A stretch of 64,000 bases of DNA, taken from the NCBI GenBank assembly GCA_000949895.1, contig JWIT01000007.1:62001-126000 (forward strand), given 5' to 3'. The stretch is from Agrobacterium arsenijevicii (GTDB lineage: Bacteria > Pseudomonadota > Alphaproteobacteria > Rhizobiales > Rhizobiaceae). Under the pieces are notes generated by a model that did not search any database, was not told the DNA's origin, and saw only the letters and a list, made by a program, of their open reading frames with translations. Position numbers and translations under genes: made by a program. Shown piece after piece: positions 1-8,840 of this stretch (positions are counted from its first letter, which is position 1; each line of letters opens with the position of its first letter).

Positions 1-698
1 CAATCCTGCGGCATGTGTTCCCGCAGGAAATTGACGCCGACATTCATCAGTTCCACGGCATCGAGCGCCGAGCGGCCGAGATGGGCGGCGTTGGAGGCAT
101 GGGCAGCCATGCCTTTGAAACGGTAGAAATATTCCAGCACCGCGAGGTTGTTGGTGGAGCGCACGCCGTTGAAGGGCGCGGGATGCCATGTCAAAGCCGC
201 ATCGACATCATCGAACAGGCCCGCACGCACCATGAAGGTCTTGCCGGACCCGCCCTCTTCGCCGGGGCAGCCGTAATAACGCACCGTGCCTGGCAGGTTG
301 TTGGTTTTCAGATGCCGGGCGAGCGCGACGGCGGCCATCAGCGAACCGACACCGAGCAGATTGTGGCCGCAACCATGGCCGGTGGCGCCGGGCTCCAATG
401 GTTTTACCTCGGCCACACCGGCCGTCTGGCTCATGCCGGCCAGCGCATCGAATTCGCCAAGGAAGGCGATGACCGGCTTGCCCTGGCCGAATTCGCCGAT
501 GAAGGCTGTGTCCATGCCCGCAACCCCGCGCCGGACCGCAAAGCCGTTTTCCTCAAGCGCGCCCGCCAGAACCCCGGCGGATTGCCTTTCCTCGAATTTG
601 AGTTCGGCAAAATCCCAGATGCTGTCGCTCAGGGTGGTGAAATGCGGCTTCATCGCCTCAACTTCGGCGGCAATCGACATCACGGCTTCACGGTTCAT
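1..698 (-). CDS. M20 family amidohydrolase (AbgB-like), 3' end beyond window
   Basis: Reading the minus strand from an ATG at 698, after a GAGGACA ribosome site, gives about 232 residues with no stop before the window edge. The metal-binding motif GHGCGHN lies at about residues 107-113, and GEFDALAGMSQ precedes it. This is the pattern of M20D amidohydrolases such as the p-aminobenzoyl-glutamate hydrolase subunit AbgB, which cleave amide bonds using two divalent metals. There is no signal peptide, so it is probably cytoplasmic. It lies downstream of a peptide-type binding-protein gene with a terminator between them, so it may have its own promoter or depend on read-through. The substrate is unknown; an N-acyl amino acid or dipeptide is likely from the context. 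Confidence 0.85.
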   Translation of the reverse strand, partial: MNREAVMSIAAEVEAMKPHFTTLSDSIWDFAELKFEERQSAGVLAGALEENGFAVRRGVAGMDTAFIGEFGQGKPVIAFLGEFDALAGMSQTAGVAEVKPLEPGATGHGCGHNLLGVGSLMAAVALARHLKTNNLPGTVRYYGCPGEEGGSGKTFMVRAGLFDDVDAALTWHPAPFNGVRSTNNLAVLEYFYRFKGMAAHASNAAHLGRSALDAVELMNVGVNFLREHMPQD

Positions 699-781
699 GG
701 CTTGTCCTCGCATTCATGCCCTTTAAGGGCGTGCGCAAACGCTTCGGCGGACGGGCCGCCAAAATCATTACGGTCTATGAT

Positions 782-818
782 GAAAAATACCCGCGCCGGA
801 CTTCGTTTCCGGCGCGGG
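782..818 (-). terminator. Rho-independent terminator after peptide-binding protein gene
   Basis: An 11-bp perfect stem (CCCGCGCCGGA pairing with TCCGGCGCGGG, 790-818) with a 7-nt loop is followed on the minus strand by TATTTTTCA. It starts just past the stop codon at 829. It should separate the binding-protein gene from the M20 gene. Confidence 0.75.
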
Positions 819-828
819 CGATAGCGGA

Positions 829-2373
829 TCAGTCGTCGACCGAAACTTCCCAGAGCCGGGCATTCGACTGCCAGACCGGCTGGCCCTTGAGCTTCTTCGT
901 TGCGCCCCAGACATCGACCATGTCGTAAAGGAAGATGCCCGGCATCTCCTTCAGCATCAGCTCGTGAAACTCGTCAAAAATCTTCTGGCGCTTGGTCTGG
1001 TCGGCCTCGACATAGGCGGCCTTCATCAGCTCGATTGCCTTCGGATCATCCCACATCAGGGAGGCGTTCTTGTCCTTGTTGCCGACGTAGAAGGCATACA
1101 TCAGGGCCGGATCGAGACGCGGGGCAACCGACTGCGAGATCACCTGATAGTTGCCGGAACGGCGGCGATCCACCTGCGTGGCATAGTCCAGCACCTCGAT
1201 CTGCACGTTGAGACCCGCCTGCTGCATCATGGCCTGCGCCATGACGGCAGCCGGGAAGCTCGGCACGTTGCCGCGCTTGTTGGCGATGATCGAGATCGGC
1301 TCACCCTTGTAACCGGCAGCTGCCAGTTCCTTCTTGGCCGCTTCGATGTCATAGGCCGGGCGCTTCTTCTGGGTCTCGTCGAAATAGACCGAGTCCTGCG
1401 AGACCATCGAGCCGTTGGCTTCGCCCGTGCCGTTCGATGCGGCGGCGACCAGTTCGTTGAGATCAAGCGCCATCGCCATGGCGCGGCGCACGCCGGGGTT
1501 GCTCAACACCTTGTCGCGGGTCTGGATATAGAACAGGTTCTTGCCATTGTTGCGGGAGACGATGAGCTGCATCTTCTCGTTGGTCTTGAACTCCGGGATG
1601 AGATCGGGAGAAATCTCGGCCGTGTCGAGCACGCCGGATTCAAGACCGGCCTTCACGGTCGAGGCATCCGGAATAACCATGAACTTGATGCCGTCGGCCA
1701 ACGGACGCTTGGAACCGACCATGCCATCCGGCTTGCCCTCATTTGCCGGCGAAACATAATCCGCGAATTTGGCAAGGCGGATATATTCGCCTTTCTTCCA
1801 TTCGCTCCATTGGAACGGACCGGTGCCGATGGGCTTGACGAAGCTGCCATCGGCGGCAACCGATTCCGGCGAGATCATGCCGGTATAGCCGCATTCCGGC
1901 CGTGACATCAGGCCGAGGAAAACAGCAGACGGCTTTTCAAGTGTGATCTGAACCGTGGACGCGTCTGTGGCCTTGACGCCGGTGACATGCGCGGCCCCGC
2001 CCTCGGCAAAATCGTTCAGGCAGGCCCATTTGGTTTCCGGCTTCAGATAGCGCGTCCAGTTCCAGACGACATCCTCTGCGGTGAGCGGCTTGCCATTGTG
2101 GAATTTCACATCCGCGCGCAGCTTGAATGTATAGGTCAGGCCATCGGTCGAGACGTCGAAACTCTCGGCAAGCAGCGGCTTCACCTCACCGCTATTGTTG
2201 TAACCGACGAGGCCCTCGACGATGTGCAGGATCACGCCGTCCGTATTACCGTCGCGGTTGACGCCCGGATTGCTGCTGCGCAGATCGGAGCTTTGCGCGA
2301 TGGTGATATCGCGGGCCGCCGCGATATTGGCGGTCACAAGCAGGGCCGCGCCTGCGAGAAGAAGTTTTTTCAC
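829..2373 (-). CDS. Peptide-type ABC transporter substrate-binding protein (SBP family 5)
   Basis: A periplasmic solute-binding protein of the DppA/OppA type, about 514 residues. I chose the GTG at 2373 because AGAGGGT sits just upstream and because it gives a clean signal peptide (VKKLLLAGAALLVTANIAAA); the ATG at 2406 would add 11 unlikely residues. After the signal come SBP5 landmarks: DGLTYTFKLRADVKFHNGKPLTAEDVVW, here shortened to key words FKLR, KFHNGKPL and EDVVW, and GTGPF near the middle. It is the last gene before a strong terminator in the operon from 6649. It should deliver a peptide or peptide-like substrate to the permeases at 4890-6649. The exact ligand cannot be read from the sequence. 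Confidence 0.9.
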   Translation of the reverse strand: MKKLLLAGAALLVTANIAAARDITIAQSSDLRSSNPGVNRDGNTDGVILHIVEGLVGYNNSGEVKPLLAESFDVSTDGLTYTFKLRADVKFHNGKPLTAEDVVWNWTRYLKPETKWACLNDFAEGGAAHVTGVKATDASTVQITLEKPSAVFLGLMSRPECGYTGMISPESVAADGSFVKPIGTGPFQWSEWKKGEYIRLAKFADYVSPANEGKPDGMVGSKRPLADGIKFMVIPDASTVKAGLESGVLDTAEISPDLIPEFKTNEKMQLIVSRNNGKNLFYIQTRDKVLSNPGVRRAMAMALDLNELVAAASNGTGEANGSMVSQDSVYFDETQKKRPAYDIEAAKKELAAAGYKGEPISIIANKRGNVPSFPAAVMAQAMMQQAGLNVQIEVLDYATQVDRRRSGNYQVISQSVAPRLDPALMYAFYVGNKDKNASLMWDDPKAIELMKAAYVEADQTKRQKIFDEFHELMLKEMPGIFLYDMVDVWGATKKLKGQPVWQSNARLWEVSVDD

Positions 2374-2402
2374 TGTTCTACCCTCTTTGTTGTTGTTGAT
2401 TG

Positions 2403-3269
2403 TCATTGTTGGAATCCGTCCCAGCAGGCCTGTGCCAGCCGGCCGATCGTTTCGAGCGCGATGGTGTATCCCGGCGTGCCGTCCGGCAGGGTCTGCGGCA
2501 CTTCATCGGTATAGGCGGTGATGATGAAAGACGGTGCGCCGTTTCTGTAGACGATGCCGGCATCCATGCGCCCACGCTTGCCGCGTCCGCTTTTGCTGGC
2601 CACCATCGCCTCGAAAGGCAGGCGGGAGCGGATTCCATAGCGCAAAATCTGGTTTTTCAGCGTCTGCATCGCCCACTCGCACAATTGCGGGCTGCAGCCG
2701 AGCTTTGCCTGTGCCTCGGGCGAGGACTGGGCATCGAGAATAGTCTGAAGCAGCAGCACCTGATCCGCCGCCGACGTGGTGGTGACGGTCTTCAGCGGAT
2801 GGTCGGCCGCCAGCGCCAAAGGCGGAATGAGGAAACGGTGGTGCGTGTTGGCCATGCCGAGCGTCTTGCAATAGCTGTCCACTTCCTCAAGCGTCAGCCG
2901 TTCCAGCACCATCTTGGTGCAGACATTGTCGCTCAACACCATCATGCCGGCGAGCGCGTCGCGCAGGGAAATGACGATACCCGGTGTCAAATAGCGGAAC
3001 ATGCCGCTGGCCACTTCTTCCGCCAGCCGCTTCTCATAGGTGACAGGCTGGTCGAGATCGATCCGCCCTTCACTTGCGGCCTTGAGCACGGCCATCATGA
3101 TCGACGTCTTGCGGGTGCTGCCCGAAGGCGTCTCCTCGTTTTCTCCCCGCCCGATCTCTTCGCCGGTCAGGAGATTGCGCACCATGAAGCGCGTCACGAA
3201 AGGCTGTGCATCACAGATAGCATTCAGTTGGGCAGCCACAGTCATTGTCATCGTCCTGTTAAACTTCAT
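2403..3269 (-). CDS. Class A beta-lactamase-like serine hydrolase
   Basis: The 288-residue protein carries the three class A serine beta-lactamase boxes in order: S51-T-R-K54 (SxxK), S113-D-N115 (SDN) and K226-S-G228 (KTG-like). The fold is therefore that of the beta-lactamase/transpeptidase-like superfamily. No signal peptide is visible, which is unusual for a beta-lactamase and suggests a cytoplasmic hydrolase. The start overlaps the end of the ATPase gene; ATGs at 3251 and 3245 lie nearer the AGGA and are equally possible. It sits inside a peptide ABC operon, so it may hydrolyse an imported amide, lactam or D-amino-acid peptide. Antibiotic resistance is an alternative but has no support from the context. 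Confidence 0.8.
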   Translation of the reverse strand: MKFNRTMTMTVAAQLNAICDAQPFVTRFMVRNLLTGEEIGRGENEETPSGSTRKTSIMMAVLKAASEGRIDLDQPVTYEKRLAEEVASGMFRYLTPGIVISLRDALAGMMVLSDNVCTKMVLERLTLEEVDSYCKTLGMANTHHRFLIPPLALAADHPLKTVTTTSAADQVLLLQTILDAQSSPEAQAKLGCSPQLCEWAMQTLKNQILRYGIRSRLPFEAMVASKSGRGKRGRMDAGIVYRNGAPSFIITAYTDEVPQTLPDGTPGYTIALETIGRLAQACWDGFQQ

Positions 3270-4893
3270 CTTCCAGACGCCATTTGAGTGTCACACCGCC
3301 CTTTTCATTCTGGTCGAGGGCGGGAATGGCCGAGAGGAGCCGGCGTGTGTAGGCCTCTCTCGGATTGTCGAAAATCGTGTCGCGGTCGCCTTCTTCGATG
3401 ATGCGACCGTCCTGCATGACGACCACACGATCAGCCACCTGCTCCACCACGCCGAGATCGTGGCTGATGAACAGGCAGGAAAAGCCGTAGCGTTTCTGCA
3501 GATCGGAAAAGAGATCGAGCACCTGCGCCCGCACCGTCACGTCAAGCGCGGAAACCGGTTCGTCCGCGATCAGGAAAAGGGGACGACGGGCAATGGCGCG
3601 GGCAATGGCCACGCGCTGGCGCTGGCCGCCGGAAAGCTCGTGCGGGTAACGCGCGGCATAGTCGGCGCCAAGTCCCACCTCTTCCAGCGTCTCCAGCGCC
3701 CGTTTGCGCTTGGCGGCCTGATCGAGACCGGGCACGAGGCGCAACGCCTCTTCCACCAACGCCTGAATGGTCATGCGCGGATCGAGCGAGGAATAGGGAT
3801 CCTGAAATACCATCTGGCAATTCAGGCGATAGTCATTCCAGTCCTCTTTGCGCTGCCGCCCCTGAAACTGGATCTGCCCTTCGCTTTCCTGCACGAGACC
3901 GGCAATGGTGCGGCCAAGCGTGGTCTTGCCGGAACCGGAACCACCGACCAGCGCCACGACCTCGCCTTCGTGAATATCGATGCTGACGCCGTGCAGCGCC
4001 CGCTTCGATTTGGCTTTCTTGAGCAGCGACTTGCGTCCGGCATAATCGACGACGATGTTCCGGGCTGAAACCATCGGTGCCTTGCTGGTGTCGATGACAC
4101 GCGGCTCACCCCGGAAGGGCAGAGAGGAAAGCAGCTTTTTCGTATAGGGATGCTGCGGCGCGTCGAGCAGGTCCTCGGTTCGGCCCTGTTCGACGATTGC
4201 GCCTTTTTCCATGACGACGATGCGGCTGGTATAACGCGCTACCATCGGCAGATCGTGGCTGATGAGGAGGACGGCAGTCCCTTCCGCCCGTGTCAGCTCG
4301 ACCATCAGTTCCATGACGTCGCGCTGGATGACGGCATCGAGCGCCGTCGTCGGCTCGTCGGCGATCAGCAAGGCCGGCTTCAAAAGCATGACCGAGGCCA
4401 GCATAATACGCTGGCGCATACCGCCGGAAAACTCATGTGGATAGGCAGCAAGCGCGCCTTCGGGATCGCGGATACCGACCCGCTTCAGCATGTCGAGAAT
4501 TCTCTCGCGACGCTCTTCCGGCGACAGCTTCGTGTGAAGGACCAGGCCTTCTTCCAGCTGCCGGCCGATCGTCATCGACGGATTGAGAGAGGTCATCGGC
4601 TCCTGAAAAACGACGCCGATCTCCGCGCCGCGCAGGCGGCGAAGTTCCCTTGGAGGCAGGGACATAACGTCCTTGCCCTTGTAGATAACCGATCCGCCGG
4701 TAACGGCGATCGCCGGGGGCAGAAGCGAGATAAGCGCGCGGGTGGCGAGCGTCTTTCCCGACCCGCTTTCGCCGACGATGCCGAAGATTTCGCCAGCGGC
4801 AATATCGAAGGAGACATTCTTGACCACTTGGTGGCCGGTTCTGGCGACCTCCAGCGAAAGGCCGCGCACAGTAAGAAGAGTATTGTCCGTCAT
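3259..4893 (-). CDS. Fused double ATPase of peptide-type ABC transporter (DppD-DppF type)
   Basis: The 544 residues hold two complete ABC ATPase modules. The first has Walker A GESGSGKT at 41-48, signature FSGGMRQR at 155-162 and Walker B LLIADEP near 175-181. The second has Walker A GGSGSGKT at 317-324, then LSGGQRQR and FLIADEP. After each module comes the HPYT(K/R)xLL segment typical of the oligopeptide/nickel subfamily. It energises import through the two permeases encoded just upstream. The start overlaps the end of the permease gene at 4890 (ATGA), which indicates translational coupling. In many bacteria these are two separate proteins. Confidence 0.93.
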   Translation of the reverse strand: MTDNTLLTVRGLSLEVARTGHQVVKNVSFDIAAGEIFGIVGESGSGKTLATRALISLLPPAIAVTGGSVIYKGKDVMSLPPRELRRLRGAEIGVVFQEPMTSLNPSMTIGRQLEEGLVLHTKLSPEERRERILDMLKRVGIRDPEGALAAYPHEFSGGMRQRIMLASVMLLKPALLIADEPTTALDAVIQRDVMELMVELTRAEGTAVLLISHDLPMVARYTSRIVVMEKGAIVEQGRTEDLLDAPQHPYTKKLLSSLPFRGEPRVIDTSKAPMVSARNIVVDYAGRKSLLKKAKSKRALHGVSIDIHEGEVVALVGGSGSGKTTLGRTIAGLVQESEGQIQFQGRQRKEDWNDYRLNCQMVFQDPYSSLDPRMTIQALVEEALRLVPGLDQAAKRKRALETLEEVGLGADYAARYPHELSGGQRQRVAIARAIARRPLFLIADEPVSALDVTVRAQVLDLFSDLQKRYGFSCLFISHDLGVVEQVADRVVVMQDGRIIEEGDRDTIFDNPREAYTRRLLSAIPALDQNEKGGVTLKWRLEDEV

Positions 4894-5708
4894 TTGAGAC
4901 CTCTCATGCGCGGGTCAAGCCTGTCGCGAAGGGCATCGCCCAGAAGATTGATGCCAAGCAGCGTCAGCGCGATGCAGAGGCCGGGGAAAAGCCCGAGCCA
5001 GACGGCCTGCTGGATGAAGGGCCGGCCGGCGGCCAGCATGTTGCCCCAGGTGGGGGCCGGTGGCGGCACGCCGAGGCCGAGAAAGGACAACGCGCTTTCC
5101 GAGAGGATGGCCCAGCCGAACATGGAGGTGGCGAGAACCGTGATCGGCGCTATGCAGTTGGGCAGGATATGGCGGAACATGGTGTAGATCTCGCTATTGC
5201 CCATCACCATCGATGCCTCGATGAACTCGCGCTCACGCAGCGACAATACCGCGCCACGCACCACACGAGCCATGGACGGCGTGTAGGCGATGCCGAGCGC
5301 AAAGATGATGCCGTACTGGTTGGCGCCGAAGACTGCGAGTAGGCCAAGCGCCAGCAGAATTCCCGGAAAGGCGAGAAGCGCATTGTTGATGGCCATGATG
5401 ACACCATCCACCCAGCCGCGTGCATAACCGCTGACGAGACCGATCAAAGTGCCGCAGATCGTCGCGAAGCTGACTGTCAGAAAGCCGATCCAGACGCTGG
5501 CGCGCGCGCCGACCATCAGCCGGCTGAGAACATCGCGCCCGAACTCGTCGGTGCCGAGAAGATGGCTTGGGCCGGGTGCGGCCAGACGCGAGGCAAAACC
5601 GAGCTTCATCGGATCATAGGGCGTCCAGAAGAGGCCGGTCAGGGCAGTGATGAGCAGGACGGTGATGAGAACGCCGCCGATAAGCCCGTTGAGTGTGAAC
5701 TTTTTCAT
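4890..5708 (-). CDS. Peptide-type ABC permease, DppC class
   Basis: A 272-residue inner-membrane permease. The start at 5708 (MKKFTLNGLIGG) is preferred over longer readings because upstream in-frame residues are low-complexity and overlap the previous gene. One N-terminal membrane helix is followed by the DppC hallmark LLGTDEFGRDVLSRL and the C-terminal binding-protein-dependent-transport motif EASMVMGNSEIYTMFRHILPN (read as the EAA loop, shown here in part). Further helices follow. It pairs with the DppB-type permease and shares an ATGA overlap with it. Confidence 0.92.
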   Translation of the reverse strand: MKKFTLNGLIGGVLITVLLITALTGLFWTPYDPMKLGFASRLAAPGPSHLLGTDEFGRDVLSRLMVGARASVWIGFLTVSFATICGTLIGLVSGYARGWVDGVIMAINNALLAFPGILLALGLLAVFGANQYGIIFALGIAYTPSMARVVRGAVLSLREREFIEASMVMGNSEIYTMFRHILPNCIAPITVLATSMFGWAILSESALSFLGLGVPPPAPTWGNMLAAGRPFIQQAVWLGLFPGLCIALTLLGINLLGDALRDRLDPRMRGLK

Positions 5709-6649
5709 TCGGCAACCACACGCGGATCGAAGAGGGGATAAAGAAGGTCGACGAAGAGGTTGACCAGCACGTAGGACAGGGAAACGAACAGCAGGCAGCC
5801 CTGTATGACGGGGTAGTCGCGCGCAAAAATACTGTCGACCATCAGCCGCCCCAGTCCCGGAATGGTGAACACCGTCTCGATGACGGCAATGCCGCCGAGA
5901 AGATTGCCGAGGATGAGACCGATCATCGTCCATGTCGGGCCAAACGCGTTCTTGAAGGCGTGCCGCCAGAGCACGGCGCTTTCCGAAAGCCCCTTGGCGC
6001 GAGCATGGGTGATGTAATCCAACCGCAGCACTTCCAGCGTGGAGGCGCGCGCCATGCGGATCAGAACACCCATTTCGTGGATTACCAGCGTCATGACAGG
6101 CAGGACGAGATAGAGCATGCCGCCAACGAGATTGTCGCTGATCGACACATATCCCAGCACCGGCAGCCAGCCGAGCTTGAGGCCGAAGAACAACAGAAGC
6201 AGAAGCCCGAGCCAGAATGTCGGGATGGACAGCAACAGCGTCGCCGTTCCCACCAGCGCGAGATCGGTCAGACTGTTCTGTTTCCAGGCGGCGATCACAC
6301 CCGCCGGAACCGCAATGAGGCTGGCGAGCAGCACGGCGACGACAACGATCTCGGCGCTGACGAGGAACCGCGACACGACCAGCGGCAATACTGCCTCGTT
6401 ATTGACGATGGACCGGCCGAAATCGCCCTGCACCACGTTGCCGGCCCAGATGAGGAACTGTTGCGGCATGGACTTGTCCAGGCCGAGTTCGGTTCTCATC
6501 GCCTCGATCTGCTCGGGTTGCGCCATGTCGCCCAGCATCAGGGCAGCCGGATCACCCGGAATGAAGCGGATGAGCGCAAAAACTGTGATCGACACAAAGG
6601 CGATCGTCGGCAGCGCCATCAAAAGACGGCTCAGTATGAATCTTATCAT
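5705..6649 (-). CDS. Peptide-type ABC permease, DppB class
   Basis: A 314-residue inner-membrane permease starting MIRFILSRLLMALPTI at 6649 after GTGGGGAACCG. It has the usual DppB features: an N-terminal helix, FIPGDPAALMLG, then an EAA loop (DYITHARAKGLSES) and a C-terminal helix pair. A longer reading from 6739 lacks a ribosome site and would add 30 charged residues. It is the first gene of the operon running to 829, with the LysR gene at 6830-7735 upstream in the same direction. The intergenic gap before it contains palindromes described separately. Confidence 0.92.
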   Translation of the reverse strand: MIRFILSRLLMALPTIAFVSITVFALIRFIPGDPAALMLGDMAQPEQIEAMRTELGLDKSMPQQFLIWAGNVVQGDFGRSIVNNEAVLPLVVSRFLVSAEIVVVAVLLASLIAVPAGVIAAWKQNSLTDLALVGTATLLLSIPTFWLGLLLLLFFGLKLGWLPVLGYVSISDNLVGGMLYLVLPVMTLVIHEMGVLIRMARASTLEVLRLDYITHARAKGLSESAVLWRHAFKNAFGPTWTMIGLILGNLLGGIAVIETVFTIPGLGRLMVDSIFARDYPVIQGCLLFVSLSYVLVNLFVDLLYPLFDPRVVAE

Positions 6650-6829
6650 CGGTTCCCCACGATTGATGGCCGGGAACGTGTTCCCACCTCTATCGGTTTC
6701 GTTGCGAATGACTATGACGGATTGATAAATAACGCGCAATATTATGCATAAACGTCATATATCTATGCAGAATGCTGGCACGTTTCATCCTGACAGGGAC
6801 AATGAGAGTTCCCGCGAAAAACGCTGTTT
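6650..6829 (-). promoter_or_regulatory. Probable promoter/operator region of the first peptide ABC operon
   Basis: The 180-bp gap is AT-rich around 6721-6770, unlike its surroundings. It contains a perfect 10-bp palindrome TTATGCATAA (6742-6751), a second TATGCA near 6764-6769, and GGGAACGTGTTCCC (6672-6685), a perfect palindrome close to the ribosome site. LysR-type sites often contain T-N11-A dyads in such AT-rich DNA. Assignment of the LysR protein from 6830-7735 to this region is inference. Confidence 0.45.
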
Positions 6830-7735
6830 TCAGTCGATTTTTTGCGAAAGCTGGATTTGCTGCTTCAAGGCGTCGCTGAGTGCCTGCGCGGCGATGGACA
6901 ACGGTGCGCCCGAGGCCCGGGCAAGACCGAACTCCTGCGTTGATTGCGGAATGAAGGGCCGCGCGACGACGGGAAGGTGCCTGTAGAGGTTAGCATAAAA
7001 ACTACTGATGATCGTAACGCCCAACCCGTGCGCGACATAGGCGCATGCGGAACTGTTGGTGTGGGTCTCGATTTTCACCATCGGCTTGACGCCCGCCTTC
7101 TTGAAGACCTGATCGAGCGCCATGCGGTTGGGCCTCTGCCGACCGATCAGAATGAGCGGAACGTTGCGCAGGTCCTTCACCGTTATCTCGGCAAGCGCGG
7201 CCAGCGGATGATCCTGCCGGACCACGCAGACGCTCTTGCCGGTCGCCACCCGTTCGACATCGATGCCCGGCCCGATCTCGCCTTCCATTCGCAGGAAGCC
7301 GAGGTCGATCACCCGCTCACCAACCAGCTTGTTGATGGCGGTGGTCGTCTCGAAAAACGTCTCGATACGCACGCCGGGGAAATCCCTGACGTAGTCGATC
7401 AGCATGGCGGGCGCGAAGTTCTCCCACATGCTACTCGGCAGGCCGATGCGGACAATTTCGGGACCCGCAGCGCCATTACGCAAATCTTCGGCGTGGCCGG
7501 ACATGCGGTCAACGGCAAGCAGCACGTTTTCCGCATCCCGGGCAAGAAGTGCCGCCTCCGGCGTCGGGATCAGCCGTCCCTTGTCACGGGCAAACAGCGT
7601 CAGCGACAGGTCCGCCTCGAGCTGCGCCAGAAGCCGGCTGATGCCGGATTGGCTAAGCCCCATCGCCTTGGCCGTGGCGATGGTCGAGCCGGTGGACAGA
7701 AGCGTGCGCAGGACTTCGAGCTGCTTGATGTTCAT
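6830..7735 (-). CDS. LysR-family transcriptional regulator
   Basis: The 301 residues have the standard LysR layout: an N-terminal winged helix-turn-helix (MNIKQLEVLRTLLSTGS, then AKAMGLSQSGISRLLAQLE at about 21-39, then LFARDKGRL), and a two-lobed periplasmic-binding-like effector domain from about 90. It is transcribed in the same direction as the operon that follows it and is 180 bp upstream of that operon's first permease. It is therefore a candidate regulator of peptide uptake or of the isoaspartyl peptidase gene upstream. The effector is unknown. Confidence 0.92.
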   Translation of the reverse strand: MNIKQLEVLRTLLSTGSTIATAKAMGLSQSGISRLLAQLEADLSLTLFARDKGRLIPTPEAALLARDAENVLLAVDRMSGHAEDLRNGAAGPEIVRIGLPSSMWENFAPAMLIDYVRDFPGVRIETFFETTTAINKLVGERVIDLGFLRMEGEIGPGIDVERVATGKSVCVVRQDHPLAALAEITVKDLRNVPLILIGRQRPNRMALDQVFKKAGVKPMVKIETHTNSSACAYVAHGLGVTIISSFYANLYRHLPVVARPFIPQSTQEFGLARASGAPLSIAAQALSDALKQQIQLSQKID

Positions 7736-7850
7736 GAGGCCAGCACCATGGGTGAAAAATGAACCGGTTTCGGTTCAGACGTTTTGCCGCCGATGAACCT
7801 TCATGTCACCGGTTTTTTTAGCATTGTCATGCGGCCCGATCGGTCGCCGG

Positions 7851-8795
7851 TTACAATTCCACCTCATAGACCCTGTCGTGGGTGGCAACGCGAGCCTCTC
7901 CTGATGGGGTCACCCAGCCCCGGAACATGCCAGGCGTATTATAGGGCGCGGCAATGCTACCTTCGGCATCGATGGCGACCAGACCCGCACCGATATCGTA
8001 GGGCGCCAGATCCTTGTGGACGAGGTTGCCCGCAGCGGTTTCCAGATCCTGCCCGAGATAGGCGACACGGGACGCGATCTCATGGCCGACGACATAACGG
8101 ATGAAAAATTCACCCTTGCCGGTGCCGGAAACGGCGCAGGCACCGTTACGGGCATAGGTGCCGGCCCCGATCACCGGGCTGTCACCCACCCGGCCGTCAG
8201 GCTTGTTGGTGTAGCCGCCGGTCGACGTCGCGGCTGCAAGATGCCCCGCCGCATCGAGCGCCACCGCGCCGACGGTTCCGTGTTTTTCGTTTTCCGTCGC
8301 TTCCGTGCCAGTGGCGGCATGGACCTTCATGGCCGCCAGCGCCTCGACACGTTTTTGCGTGGTGAAATAGGATTGAGGCTCCGTTGCAAGCCCCTTCTCC
8401 TGCGCGAACCGGTCTGCCGCTTCGCCGGTGAGATAGACCGCCCGTTCATCCACCATCAGCGCGCGAGCCGCCTTTACCGGGTTTCGGATGGCGCGGGAGG
8501 CACTGATCGCGCCCGCCGCCAGCGTCTTGCCGTCCATGATCGACGCGTCGAGTTCGTGAATGCCGTTCTCGTTGAGCGCTGCCCCATGCCCCGCATTGAA
8601 ATGCGGGCTGTCCTCCATGACGACGACCGCCGCCTCAACCGCTTCCAGCGCAGTGCCGCCAGCCTTCAGCACGCCATAACCGGCGCGCAGTGCCGCCGCC
8701 AAATCGTGGCGCGCCGCCTCCCATTCCTCCGGAGTCATGCTGTCTTCCGGCATCACGCCGCAACCACCGTGAATGGCCAATGCGATCTTCGTCAT
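7851..8795 (-). CDS. iaaA: Isoaspartyl peptidase / L-asparaginase (Ntn hydrolase)
   Basis: The 314-residue protein matches plant-type asparaginases, which self-cleave before a threonine that becomes the N-terminal nucleophile. The cleavage motif HGTVGAVALD is visible, with the nucleophile Thr174, and the GDSPVIGAGTYA segment follows. The N-terminal IHGGCGV is also typical. Such enzymes hydrolyse beta-aspartyl (isoaspartyl) dipeptides or asparagine. It is the last gene of the run from 19468, 45 bp after the hydantoinase-like gene. This supports a substrate with an isopeptide or ring-opened amide bond. Whether dipeptidase or asparaginase activity dominates cannot be told. Confidence 0.88.
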   Translation of the reverse strand: MTKIALAIHGGCGVMPEDSMTPEEWEAARHDLAAALRAGYGVLKAGGTALEAVEAAVVVMEDSPHFNAGHGAALNENGIHELDASIMDGKTLAAGAISASRAIRNPVKAARALMVDERAVYLTGEAADRFAQEKGLATEPQSYFTTQKRVEALAAMKVHAATGTEATENEKHGTVGAVALDAAGHLAAATSTGGYTNKPDGRVGDSPVIGAGTYARNGACAVSGTGKGEFFIRYVVGHEIASRVAYLGQDLETAAGNLVHKDLAPYDIGAGLVAIDAEGSIAAPYNTPGMFRGWVTPSGEARVATHDRVYEVEL

Positions 8796-8840
8796 GTCCT
8801 CACTCCACTGTTGCCTCGCCGCCGGCAGGGCCTCTTACCA

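Noticed and set aside
7736-7850. Possible extra gene between LysR and iaaA
   Set aside because: Only 115 bp with no convincing frame or structure.
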